Shown here piece after piece: positions 37,750-45,930 of a stretch of 64,000 nt of DNA; the first letter of the stretch is position 1; each line of letters opens with the position of its first letter. Location of the stretch: the NCBI RefSeq assembly GCF_009646335.1, contig NZ_WJBU01000015.1, positions 1 to 64,000 of the forward strand. Direction: 5' to 3'. This stretch comes from Caenimonas koreensis DSM 17982 (lineage in GTDB: Bacteria > Pseudomonadota > Gammaproteobacteria > Burkholderiales > Burkholderiaceae_C). Made by a program: the position numbers and the translations under genes. Under the pieces are notes generated by a model. The model did not search any database. It was not told where the DNA came from and saw only the letters and a program-made list of their open reading frames with translations.

Positions 37750-38244
37750 ATGAGCTCGATTCAGGTTGGCGTGGTGATGGGTTCCAGCAGCGACTGGGAC
37801 ACCTTGCAGCATGCAGTGGCAATTCTCCAGGAATTCGGTATCTCGCACGAGGCGCGGGTCGTTTCGGCGCATCGCATGCCGGACGACATGTTCGCCTACG
37901 CGCAAGACGCCGCCCCTCGCGGCTTGCAGGCGATCATCGCAGGTGCGGGCGGCGCGGCACATCTGCCGGGCATGCTCGCCTCCAAGACCACGGTGCCGGT
38001 CCTTGGCGTGCCGGTTGCGAGCAAGCATCTCCATGGTGTCGATTCGCTGCACAGCATCGTGCAGATGCCGCGTGGCATCCCGGTGGCCACCTTCGCGATC
38101 GGCGCGGCGGGCGCTGCCAATGCAGCACTATTCGCAGTCGCCATGCTCGCCAACCATGATGCAGCGCTGCGCGCCAGGCTCGACGCCTTCCGCTCGAAGC
38201 AGACCGAAGCCGCGCGCGCCATGACGCTGCCGCCCGCTCCATGA
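37750..38244 (+). CDS. purE: N5-carboxyaminoimidazole ribonucleotide mutase PurE
   Basis: The ATG at 37750 gives 164 residues. Class I PurE signatures are [38 protein letters not shown] and the [14 protein letters not shown] block. It moves the carboxyl group from N5 to C4 of CAIR. A TAAAAT box at 37725-37730 is the likely -10 element. It overlaps purK by 4 nt. Confidence 0.97.
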   Translation: MSSIQVGVVMGSSSDWDTLQHAVAILQEFGISHEARVVSAHRMPDDMFAYAQDAAPRGLQAIIAGAGGAAHLPGMLASKTTVPVLGVPVASKHLHGVDSLHSIVQMPRGIPVATFAIGAAGAANAALFAVAMLANHDAALRARLDAFRSKQTEAARAMTLPPAP

Positions 38245-39404
38245 CGCCTGACGCGATCCTGCCGGGCGCGACGCTCGGCGTGATGGGGGGCGGCCAGCTC
38301 GGCCGCATGTTCGTGCATGCAGCGCAGCGCATGGGCTATTTCACGGCCGTGCTCGATCCGGACGCGGCCAGCCCTGCGGGCCTCGTGAGCCATCACCACA
38401 TCCACACTGACTATCTCGATGCGGATGGGCTCGGCCGCCTTGCCGGCATCAGCGCGGCGATCACGACCGAATTCGAGAACGTGCCTGCTGCAGCGCTGTC
38501 GACGCTGGCTTCGACGCGGCCCGTCGCGCCCGGCGCGCACGCTGTTGAAATTGCACAGGACCGCATCAGGGAGAAGGCGCACTTTGTGAGGTGCGGTGTT
38601 CCATGCGCGCCGTACGCGGCGATCGAAACCGTCGAAAACCTTGTTGATGTCCCCGCAGAGCTGTTGCCGGGCTTGCTCAAGACAGCGCGCCTGGGCTACG
38701 ACGGCAAGGGCCAGGCGCGTGTGAACACCCGCGAAGAACTGGCACAGGTCTGGGAGGCCATGGGCCGCGTGCCGTGCGTGCTCGAAAAGCTGTTGCCGCT
38801 CTCGTGGGAATGCTCCGTGATCGTCGCGCGTGGGCGCGATGGCCAGATGGTTCACTTGCCTGCGCAACGCAATTTGCATCGTGAAGGCATCCTCGCTGTC
38901 ACGCAGGTCATGGAAGGCGCCGTCCCTGAGCCGCAGGCGCAGCAAGCCATTGAAGCGACGAAAGCAATCGCCCAGGGCCTCGACTACGTCGGCGTGCTGT
39001 GCGTGGAGTTTTTTGCGCTCGCTGATGGCTCACTTGTGGTGAACGAGATGGCGCCGCGCCCGCACAACAGCGGGCACTACAGCATGGACGCGTGCGATGT
39101 CTCGCAGTTCGAATTGCAGGTGCGAACGCTGGCCGGATTGCCATTGACCCAGCCGCGCCTGCACAGCCCAGCCATCATGCTGAACCTGCTGGGTGACTTG
39201 TGGTTTGCGCAGGGCGAGGCCGAAGCAACGCCGCCGTGGGCGCAAGTGCTGGCGCTGCCTGGCACCAGCTTGCACCTGTACGGCAAGCACAGCGCCCGCA
39301 AGGGCCGCAAGATGGGCCACCTGAACATCACGCGGGCCACGCCGCAAGCTGTGCGCGAGACAGCGCTGCAGGCGGCGGCGCTGCTGGGCATCGAGCCTTT
39401 CTGA
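38241..39404 (+). CDS. purK: N5-carboxyaminoimidazole ribonucleotide synthase PurK
   Basis: A 387-residue ATP-grasp enzyme ([67 protein letters not shown]). It makes N5-CAIR from AIR, ATP and bicarbonate for PurE. The purE-purK overlap (ATGA) is the standard coupled pair. Confidence 0.97.
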   Translation: MTPDAILPGATLGVMGGGQLGRMFVHAAQRMGYFTAVLDPDAASPAGLVSHHHIHTDYLDADGLGRLAGISAAITTEFENVPAAALSTLASTRPVAPGAHAVEIAQDRIREKAHFVRCGVPCAPYAAIETVENLVDVPAELLPGLLKTARLGYDGKGQARVNTREELAQVWEAMGRVPCVLEKLLPLSWECSVIVARGRDGQMVHLPAQRNLHREGILAVTQVMEGAVPEPQAQQAIEATKAIAQGLDYVGVLCVEFFALADGSLVVNEMAPRPHNSGHYSMDACDVSQFELQVRTLAGLPLTQPRLHSPAIMLNLLGDLWFAQGEAEATPPWAQVLALPGTSLHLYGKHSARKGRKMGHLNITRATPQAVRETALQAAALLGIEPF

Positions 39405-39414
39405 TTCGCGGCCG

Positions 39415-40407
39415 ATGATCCTCGACGGCAGCACTGCGTCAGCCATCGACACTGCGGCCCGGCAGCTGGCGGCAGGCGAGCTCGTCGCCTTTCCGACGGA
39501 GACGGTCTACGGGCTTGGCGCCGATGCAGCGAGCGAAGAGGCCGTGGCAAAGATCTTCGCTGCCAAGGGCCGCCCAAGCGACCACCCGCTCATCGTGCAC
39601 GTGCCTGATGAGGCGGCGGTCGATGCGTTCGCGGCGAGCGTGCCGGCCTTCGCCAGGAAGCTGATGCGCGCGTTCTGGCCTGGGCCGCTCACGCTGATTT
39701 TTCCGAGGCGCGCTGGCGTGGCCAGTGCAGCGGCAGGTGGCCAGGACTCGATCGGGCTGCGCTGCCCGCAACACCCCATTGCGCACGCGCTGCTGCTGGC
39801 CTGCGCCAAAGCCCAGCCGCCCGTGCTCGGCATTGCCGGGCCCAGCGCCAACAAGTTCGGCCGCGTCAGCCCTACCACCGCGCAGCACGTGCTGGCGGAA
39901 TTTGGCGAGTCGCTCACGATCCTGGACGGCGGCGCGTGCCGCGTCGGCATCGAATCCACCATCGTCGATTGCACACGCGGCGTTCCTGTGTTGTTGCGCC
40001 CCGGCATGGTGACGCCGGCGCAATTGCAGGCTGCATGCGGCGAGCGCATCCGCACGCCGCAAGAGCTGGAGGCCGGCACGCCGCGCGCTTCCGGCACGCT
40101 GGAGTCGCACTACGCGCCCAACGCCCGCGTGCGCCTGATGGATGCCAAGTCGCTGCAGACCGCGCTCGATCTGCTCGGCGCTGAAGCCGCGGGCATAGCG
40201 ATCTATTCGCGGGTGATCTTGCGCACGGCCTCCGAGCGCGTCATTCGCCGCCGCATGCCCGATGACGCTGCCGAAACTGCGCGCCAGCTGTTTGCCGTGC
40301 TGCGCGACTTCGATGCCCAGGGCGTGCGGCTGATCTGGGTGGAAACGCCGCCACCCCAGCCTGAATGGGACGGCGTGCTCGACCGACTGCAGCGCGCTGC
40401 CGCCTGA
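39415..40407 (+). CDS. sua5: L-threonylcarbamoyladenylate synthase (Sua5 type)
   Basis: A 330-residue protein with an N-terminal YrdC fold (LVAFPTETVYGLGADAASEEAVAKIFAAKGRPSDHPLIVHV; GPSANKFGRVSPTTAQHV; ESTIVDC). It also has the C-terminal Sua5 domain (SGTLESHYAPNARVRLMDAK onward). It makes the activated intermediate for tRNA t6A37. It starts 10 nt after purK. tsaB, another gene of the same pathway, lies 2.5 kb downstream. Confidence 0.95.
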   Translation: MILDGSTASAIDTAARQLAAGELVAFPTETVYGLGADAASEEAVAKIFAAKGRPSDHPLIVHVPDEAAVDAFAASVPAFARKLMRAFWPGPLTLIFPRRAGVASAAAGGQDSIGLRCPQHPIAHALLLACAKAQPPVLGIAGPSANKFGRVSPTTAQHVLAEFGESLTILDGGACRVGIESTIVDCTRGVPVLLRPGMVTPAQLQAACGERIRTPQELEAGTPRASGTLESHYAPNARVRLMDAKSLQTALDLLGAEAAGIAIYSRVILRTASERVIRRRMPDDAAETARQLFAVLRDFDAQGVRLIWVETPPPQPEWDGVLDRLQRAAA

Positions 40408-40455
40408 GCAGCGCGCCGCTCGTTAAACTACCTGTCATTCCCTATGGAGAAATTC

Positions 40456-41418
40456 ATGTCCTATCAATGGATGCGCCGCGCCCTCGTGGCCCTGGCGTCC
40501 GTGTCGCTGCTGGCCCTGGCCGGTTGCGGCTCCAGCACAACCGTGTCGCAGTTCAAGCCCACACGCGCCATCGGCTTCGGCGATGCCATGACCGACCAGA
40601 ACCAGTCCAGCGCGCGATACACCGTCAACGACACATCGCTGAACAACTGGGCCAATTCGTTGTCGTTCGCGTATGGGCTGGCATCCAACCCGGTATCGGC
40701 TGGCGGCACCTTCTACGCCGCTGGCAATGCGCGCATCACATTGCACCCCGATGCAGCGGGCAATGCGGCCACGCCGACCATCACGGAGCAAATCACTTCG
40801 TTCATGGCCACCAGCTCGTTCACGCAGAACGACCTGATCATCGTGCAAGGCGGTTACTCGGACATCATTGCGCAGGTGGCCGCGTTCAACGCGGGCACGC
40901 AGACGCGTGACCAGACCATGGCCAATATCGGGCAGGCCGCGCGCGACCTGGGCGCGCAGGTGCGGCGCATCGTCACGGCTGGCGGCTCGCACGTAGCCAT
41001 GCTTGGCGTGTATGACCTGGGCCGCTCGCCGTGGTCAACGGCCACCAATCAGGCTGCATTGCTGGGCGAGGCCAGCCAGCGCTTCAATGACGAACTGCTC
41101 GTCTCGGTCGTCGATCTCGGCAACAGCGTTCTTTATATCGATACGGCATTCCTGTTCAACCTGATGACCTCGTCGCCGGCCAGCTACGGATTCATCGATG
41201 CCATCACGCCGATCTGCACGTCGGTTGATCCAGGTCCCGGCATTGGTATTGGCGCTGGCCAGGTGAACTCGAAGCTGTGCACGCCCACGACCATCGGCAC
41301 GCTGGCCACCGGCGCCACATACGACTCGTACATCTTTGCCGACAAGGTCTACTTCACGCCGGCGGCCCATCGCAAGCTGGGCGACTATGCGTATTCGCGC
41401 ATGACGTCGCGTTTCTGA
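40456..41418 (+). CDS. SGNH/GDSL-hydrolase-like lipoprotein with altered catalytic residues
   Basis: The ATG at 40456 is preceded by GGAG 6 nt away; an ATG at 40444 lies inside that ribosome-binding site. The 320-residue product has a lipoprotein signal (LLALAGC). The fold resembles GDSL esterases: FGDAMTD stands where GDSxxD is expected, GGYSDI where GxND is expected, and ADKVYFTPAAHRKLGDYAY at the DxxH block. The catalytic Ser is Ala, and the His of the DxxH motif appears to be Tyr. It may be inactive, or use other residues. Outer-membrane or periplasmic location is inferred from the lipobox. Confidence 0.8.
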   Translation: MSYQWMRRALVALASVSLLALAGCGSSTTVSQFKPTRAIGFGDAMTDQNQSSARYTVNDTSLNNWANSLSFAYGLASNPVSAGGTFYAAGNARITLHPDAAGNAATPTITEQITSFMATSSFTQNDLIIVQGGYSDIIAQVAAFNAGTQTRDQTMANIGQAARDLGAQVRRIVTAGGSHVAMLGVYDLGRSPWSTATNQAALLGEASQRFNDELLVSVVDLGNSVLYIDTAFLFNLMTSSPASYGFIDAITPICTSVDPGPGIGIGAGQVNSKLCTPTTIGTLATGATYDSYIFADKVYFTPAAHRKLGDYAYSRMTSRF

Positions 41419-41442
41419 GACTGGCGCGGCCGCGCCAGTCTC
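41417..41442. terminator. Perfect palindrome between two convergent genes
   Basis: A 26-bp perfect palindrome (GAGACTGGCGCGG and its exact complement) spans the gap between the SGNH-like gene and dacB. It includes bases of both stop codons. It can fold into a strong hairpin in both transcripts, so it most likely terminates both convergent genes. T-runs are absent. Confidence 0.75.
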
Positions 41443-42835
41443 ACTGGTCCGCGGCCGTCCACTCGATCAGCGTTTCGATCATCGGCCGCAGGCTTGCCGC
41501 CTGCGGATGATTGGCGATGGCGACCAGCACATAGCGCCTGCCGCTGACTGCATGGACATAGCCCGCAACGGCCGTCACATCGCGCAGGCTGCCAGTCTTG
41601 AGGTGCGCCACGCCCACTGCCTTGCCACGCGCTCGCCGCATCGTGCCGTCCACACCCGACACTGGCAACGACGACATCAGCTCCGGCATCACCGGCGATG
41701 CCCATGCCGATTGCAGCAGCAAAGCCAGTTGTTGGGCAGTGATCCGCTCCTCGCGTGACAGGCCCGAGCCGTTGTCCAGCGAGGGTGGCTCGCCGCCGAT
41801 GCGCTCGCGCCACCATTGCCGCACGATCTCCCGCGAGCCGGCAAAGCTGCCCGTGCCTCGCCGCTTGAGGCTGAGCGTGAGGAACATTTGCTGCGCCATC
41901 ACGTTGTTGCTGTACTTGTTGACGTCTCGCACCAGCTCCGACAAAGCCGGCGACGTCACTTCGAACGCAGGCGCAAGCGCGGCCGGAACACGCCCGTCGC
42001 GAACGCGGCCGGTGAACGAGCCGCCGAGCTGCTGCCACATTCCGGCGACGGCCCGCGCCGCGTAGCCTGCCGGGTCAGCGGCCGCAACGGGCCACATTCT
42101 TTCGCCGCAAGTGGCCGGATAGATTCCCGCAAAACGCACGCGCGACGCATCGCTGAAGTCTGCGCGCAGGCCTGCGCGCCAGTCGCCGCAGTCGCCTTTG
42201 CCGAGCGGCACGCTAGTGGGCACTTGCACGCCGCTCAAGGGCGGCTCCACATGAACAGACACCTGTGCGTCGCGTGGCGTGAAGGTCATCATGACCGACT
42301 TGAAGTTGATCAGCAGCGCGTCGGGCGATGCGTTGTAGGGGCGCAGCGGTTCGCCGTCGAAAGCGCCAGGGTCTTGCGGCGGCACTTCGAACGCCGTGTG
42401 GTCCAGCACGATGTCGCCATTGATCGTCCGGATCCCCAGGCCCTGCACACGGCGCAGCAGCAGCCAGAGGTTTTCCACCACGAGCTTCGGGTCGCCCTGG
42501 CCCTTGATGTACAGGTCGCCTTGCAGTGTGCCGTCGCGGACGGTGCCGTCAATGAACACGGGTGTTGACCATGTGAAGGCCGGCCCGAGCAGGTCAAGTC
42601 CGGCATAGGTCGTCAACAGTTTGGCGACAGACGCCGGGTTCATTGGCTGGCCGGGACGATGGACGAGCCGCGGTGGCGATTTGCCGTCGGCATCGACGAC
42701 GAGCAACGACACCGCGTCGCGCGGCAGCCGGGTTCGAACGAAGGCCGCCTCGATATCCGGCGGCAGTGTCTGGGCAGAAAGTGACAGCGCAGCAAGCGCC
42801 AAAGCAATGGAAACGGCGGCCGGGCGCAAATGCAT
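41441..42835 (-). CDS. dacB: D-alanyl-D-alanine carboxypeptidase/endopeptidase DacB (PBP4)
   Basis: A 464-residue class C penicillin-binding protein. A signal peptide (PAAVSIALALAALSLSAQ) precedes the active-site motifs SxxK (NPASVAKLLTTYAG), SxN (KYSNNVMAQQ) and KTG (HLKTGSLRDVTAVAGYVH). It trims or cleaves peptidoglycan stem peptides in the periplasm. The likely -10 (GATAAT) sits only 7 nt before the ATG, so the mRNA may be leaderless. Confidence 0.95.
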   Translation of the reverse strand: MHLRPAAVSIALALAALSLSAQTLPPDIEAAFVRTRLPRDAVSLLVVDADGKSPPRLVHRPGQPMNPASVAKLLTTYAGLDLLGPAFTWSTPVFIDGTVRDGTLQGDLYIKGQGDPKLVVENLWLLLRRVQGLGIRTINGDIVLDHTAFEVPPQDPGAFDGEPLRPYNASPDALLINFKSVMMTFTPRDAQVSVHVEPPLSGVQVPTSVPLGKGDCGDWRAGLRADFSDASRVRFAGIYPATCGERMWPVAAADPAGYAARAVAGMWQQLGGSFTGRVRDGRVPAALAPAFEVTSPALSELVRDVNKYSNNVMAQQMFLTLSLKRRGTGSFAGSREIVRQWWRERIGGEPPSLDNGSGLSREERITAQQLALLLQSAWASPVMPELMSSLPVSGVDGTMRRARGKAVGVAHLKTGSLRDVTAVAGYVHAVSGRRYVLVAIANHPQAASLRPMIETLIEWTAADQ

Positions 42836-42841
42836 GCGCGC

Positions 42842-42866
42842 GATTATCCGGCCCCTCGCGATAATC
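42842..42866. promoter_or_regulatory. Mirror-image -10 elements of divergent dacB and tsaB promoters
   Basis: GATTATC and GATAATC form an inverted repeat 11 bp apart in the 63-bp gap. Read on each strand, each half gives a GATAAT -10 hexamer, one facing dacB and one facing tsaB. The two RNA polymerase sites overlap, so firing is probably mutually exclusive. Confidence 0.5.
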
Positions 42867-42898
42867 AGGGGTTGCCCGATTCGCCACGCCCACTTCCC

Positions 42899-43597
42899 TT
42901 GAACCTGCTCGCCTTCGACACCAGCACCGAGACGCTGTCAGTGGCCGTGCTGCGCGCGGGCGCGAGCGCGCCTTTGCAAATCGAAGCACAGGGGGGCGCC
43001 AAAGCATCGACAACGCTGATCCCGGCTGTCCATGCCCTGATGGCGCAGGCGCAGCTTCAATGGAGCGAGCTCGATGCCATTGTTTTTGGCCGCGGCCCAG
43101 GGTCGTTCACCGGGTTGCGAACCGCCTGCTCGGTTGCGCAGGGCCTGGCGTTCGGCTCGGGTGTGCCGGTGCTCGGCGTCGATACGTTGATGGCCGTGGC
43201 TGAAGACGCGCGCGAGCGTGCCGGCTGCGAGCGCGTGGTGTGCGTGCTGGATGCACGCATGGATGAGGTCTATGCAGCGGCTTATGAATTCCGGGCCGGG
43301 CGCTGGCATGCAGCCTCGCCGATCACGCTTGGCGCGCCGGAACATGTGGCGGCCGGTGATGGCTGGGCGCTTGCCGGCAATGCCCTGGTCATCCATGAGG
43401 CGCGGCTGCCCCAGGGCCATCGCCGCATTGAATCCCTGCCTCACGCGGCCGCCTTGTTGCGCGTGGCGCCAGCGCTGCTCGCCGCTGGTCTGGCGACGGA
43501 CGCCGCTCATGCCATGCCACTCTATATCCGCGATAAAGTGGCGCAGACTACCGATGAGCGCGCAGCCGTGCGCGCCGCCCGCGAGTTGCCGCCATGA
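42899..43597 (+). CDS. tsaB: tRNA t6A biosynthesis protein TsaB
   Basis: The best start is a TTG at 42899 (LNLLAFDTSTETLSVAVLRAG), giving 232 residues, the usual TsaB length. Motifs include AIVFGRGPGSFTGLRTACSVAQGLAFG. TsaB is the scaffold partner of TsaD in threonylcarbamoyl transfer to tRNA. It overlaps rimI by 4 nt. Confidence 0.94.
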   Translation: MNLLAFDTSTETLSVAVLRAGASAPLQIEAQGGAKASTTLIPAVHALMAQAQLQWSELDAIVFGRGPGSFTGLRTACSVAQGLAFGSGVPVLGVDTLMAVAEDARERAGCERVVCVLDARMDEVYAAAYEFRAGRWHAASPITLGAPEHVAAGDGWALAGNALVIHEARLPQGHRRIESLPHAAALLRVAPALLAAGLATDAAHAMPLYIRDKVAQTTDERAAVRAARELPP

Positions 43598-44061
43598 GTG
43601 CAGTTTTCAAAGCCGTTGAAGCCTTCTTCGAGCCCATGAGAGAAGACAGGGTGGACGAAGTCGTGGCGATTGAGCGTGTCGCGTACGAACACCCCTGGAC
43701 ACGCGGCAACTTTACCGACTCGCTGCGTTCGGGTTACGAAGCCCAGATCCTCGGCGCTGGCACTACGCTGCTGGGCTACTTCGTCGCCATGAAAGGCGTC
43801 GATGAGGTGCACCTGTTGAACATCACGGTGGCGCCGCAACTGCAGGGGCAAGGCTGGGGGCGCACGATGCTCGACGCGCTGGCCATGTGGTCGCGCGGGC
43901 AAGGCGCGCAATGGCTCTGGCTGGAAGTGCGCGCGAGCAATGTGCGGGCCCAGCGCATCTACGAGCGCAATGGCTACAAACGTGTCGGCGAACGCAAGGG
44001 CTACTATCCCAATACCGGCGGCCGGCGCGAAGATGCAGTCGTCATGAGCCTGAAGCTGTGA
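43594..44061 (+). CDS. rimI: Ribosomal protein S18 alanine N-acetyltransferase RimI
   Basis: A 155-residue GNAT protein with VAYEHPWTRGNFTDSL at the N-terminus. The acetyl-CoA loop VAPQLQGQGWGRTMLDAL and LEVRASNVRAQRIYERNGYKRVGERKGYYP are characteristic of RimI. It acetylates the N-terminus of S18. The tsaB-rimI pair is common. Confidence 0.95.
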   Translation: MSAVFKAVEAFFEPMREDRVDEVVAIERVAYEHPWTRGNFTDSLRSGYEAQILGAGTTLLGYFVAMKGVDEVHLLNITVAPQLQGQGWGRTMLDALAMWSRGQGAQWLWLEVRASNVRAQRIYERNGYKRVGERKGYYPNTGGRREDAVVMSLKL

Positions 44062-44071
44062 AGCCGCAACC

Positions 44072-44728
44072 ATGACCTTGCAACTCGACGCACGCCAGCG
44101 CGCCATCCTGGCCGAGATGGGCTTGCCCGTTTTCTTCCCGCTGGCTGAGCCGGCCGGCCAGGTTGCGGCGCAGGTTGAGGCGCAGGTTGGACAGCGCCCT
44201 GCAGCAACCAGGGCCGCTGTCGCTGCACCGGTTCATGCGCCGGTTCATGCATCAGTGGCCGCTGCGCCGCGCGCACCGGCCGGCACGTTCAGCGGCACCG
44301 GCGATCCGCAGCCCGACTGGCTGTTCATCGGCGATGCGCTGGCCGATGACGCGTCGCAAAGCGAATCGTTTGCGGGTGACGCAGGCATTCTTGTCGACAA
44401 CATGCTCAAGGCGCTGGGCGTGAGCCGCACCCGCAAGGCACACCTGCTTCACCTCACGCGGCAGGCCCAGGCAGACCCGGCGCTGCGCGCGCGTGTCGAA
44501 CAGCTGCGGCCCCGAGTCATCGTCACGATGGGGCGCTTCGCGGCGCAGGCGGTCCTGGCCACCGAGGAGCCGAGCGGCAGGCTGCGCGGCCGCGTCCACG
44601 AATTTGCCGGTGTACCGCTGGTGGTGACGTATCCACCCGGCTATCTGCTGCGCGCGCCGCAGGACAAGGCCAAGGCCTGGGCCGACCTGTGCCTGGCGCA
44701 ACAGGCGCTCGCGCAGCGCGCGCCCTGA
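44072..44728 (+). CDS. Uracil-DNA glycosylase-like protein with degenerate catalytic motifs
   Basis: The scaffold matches family 4 uracil-DNA glycosylases that often follow rimI in Burkholderiales (LVDNMLKALG; RPRVIVTMGRFAAQAVL; RLRGRVHEFAGVPLVVTYPPGYLLR; DKAKAWADLCLA). The functional motifs are altered. GEAPG reads GDALA, FVG reads FAG, the NVVKCRPP block reads LLHLTRQAQA with no Cys, and HPxYLL reads PPGYLL. Iron-sulfur cysteines are absent. It has 218 residues, with an Ala/Pro/Val-rich linker after the first 30. It is probably not an active glycosylase; a retained binding role is possible. Confidence 0.82.
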   Translation: MTLQLDARQRAILAEMGLPVFFPLAEPAGQVAAQVEAQVGQRPAATRAAVAAPVHAPVHASVAAAPRAPAGTFSGTGDPQPDWLFIGDALADDASQSESFAGDAGILVDNMLKALGVSRTRKAHLLHLTRQAQADPALRARVEQLRPRVIVTMGRFAAQAVLATEEPSGRLRGRVHEFAGVPLVVTYPPGYLLRAPQDKAKAWADLCLAQQALAQRAP

Positions 44729-44732
44729 AGGC

Positions 44733-45686
44733 TCAGGGCCGTGTGCGCTGCGGCCTGCGTGCGAGCTCGGAAATCGTCCGCGATACGTAGTCGATACCGC
44801 TGAAGGCTGCGAAGTCGGCCAGTGAGCGTTGCTTGCCCAGGCTGTAGATGCCCAGGTCCTTGCCCGCGAGTAAATCCGCAAGCCGCTGGCGCGACCGCTC
44901 TTCCAGCTTCCACCATTGCTGTGGGCGCTGCTCGTTTTCCTTGGCGTCCCAGTGCATCGGCCGGGGCGGGCCGCCCGAGCCAGGACTGTTGTAGAGGTGA
45001 TACACGGGCAGGCCGGGCATATGGAAGATGTCCCAGCCATGCGTGTACAGCCGCATCGTGATGGCCTGCTCCTCGCCGTGGAAGTAGAACCACGGGTCGT
45101 AGGGCACCGCGTGCACCAGATGGCCCGGCGCGAAGAGACAGCCGGCTCCCAGGTGCATGCCGGGGACGGGCTCGTCGGCGTCCAGGGGGTGCGCCTCGAA
45201 GCCCAGCACGGGGTGGCCGGCTTCAAACTCGGCGTTGGGCTTGACGACATGCGCGAGTACTTTGGTGGTGGTCGGTTTGGGAACGGGCCCGCTTTCCTCG
45301 AAGATGAACGGATTGGGATAAGAAGAAATGACGATGCCTGTGCGCCCGCGCATCAGCGCTGTTGCCTCCTCGATGAGCTTCTCGTCCCAGTGCTCGTCGA
45401 AATCCATGTGCGAGTCGATCTGGAAAAACCAGTCTTCGCCGTCGTAGAGGGACATGGCGATTGCGCGCGCCCAGCAAGGCCCGCGCGCATAGACCGGGTC
45501 GATGCGCACGTAACTCATGCGCGCCAGGCCCGCTGAAGGCGCCGATGCGCCTGGGGGCGGGGCAGGGCTCTGGTCGACCACGCCGAAGTGAAGCTTGGCC
45601 GGCCACCGGGCTGTACGCACAGCACGCTGGACAGTGAAGGGCAGGACGGGATCGCTGTACGCGGCAATGCTGATGAAGACGCTCAT
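44733..45686 (-). CDS. GlcNAc-family glycosyltransferase
   Basis: A 317-residue protein resembling the GlcNAc glycosyltransferase family (Skp1 GnT-like). Features are FISIAAYSDPVLPFTVQRAV, a DxD-like QIDSHMDFDEHWDEKLIEE, GAGCLFAPGHLVHAVPYDP, and YFHGEEQAITMRLYTHGWDIFHMPGLPVYH. It has no signal peptide, so it likely acts in the cytoplasm on a nucleotide-sugar donor. The acceptor is unknown. It converges with the UDG-like gene and diverges from the adhesin gene. Confidence 0.85.
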   Translation of the reverse strand: MSVFISIAAYSDPVLPFTVQRAVRTARWPAKLHFGVVDQSPAPPPGASAPSAGLARMSYVRIDPVYARGPCWARAIAMSLYDGEDWFFQIDSHMDFDEHWDEKLIEEATALMRGRTGIVISSYPNPFIFEESGPVPKPTTTKVLAHVVKPNAEFEAGHPVLGFEAHPLDADEPVPGMHLGAGCLFAPGHLVHAVPYDPWFYFHGEEQAITMRLYTHGWDIFHMPGLPVYHLYNSPGSGGPPRPMHWDAKENEQRPQQWWKLEERSRQRLADLLAGKDLGIYSLGKQRSLADFAAFSGIDYVSRTISELARRPQRTRP

Positions 45687-45930
45687 GGGGCCATTTTTTC
45701 ACGACAAGTTGCCCAGCGCGCAATGGGCGTGGCAATGGCGCTCATGCACCAGCTTTGTGACTTCTGACGCTGGCGCCCGACGCCGGGAAAGCCACAATGC
45801 GCAATAGATGTGTTCGGCGTTGCGCCGCGTGTAACGCTGTGCTACTGTGACTTGAACATAGGTGTGTTGCGTCTGTTGTACTCGACGGGAATGGCCACCA
45901 GGGCCGGCATCCCGGGAAAGAAGATCTCTC

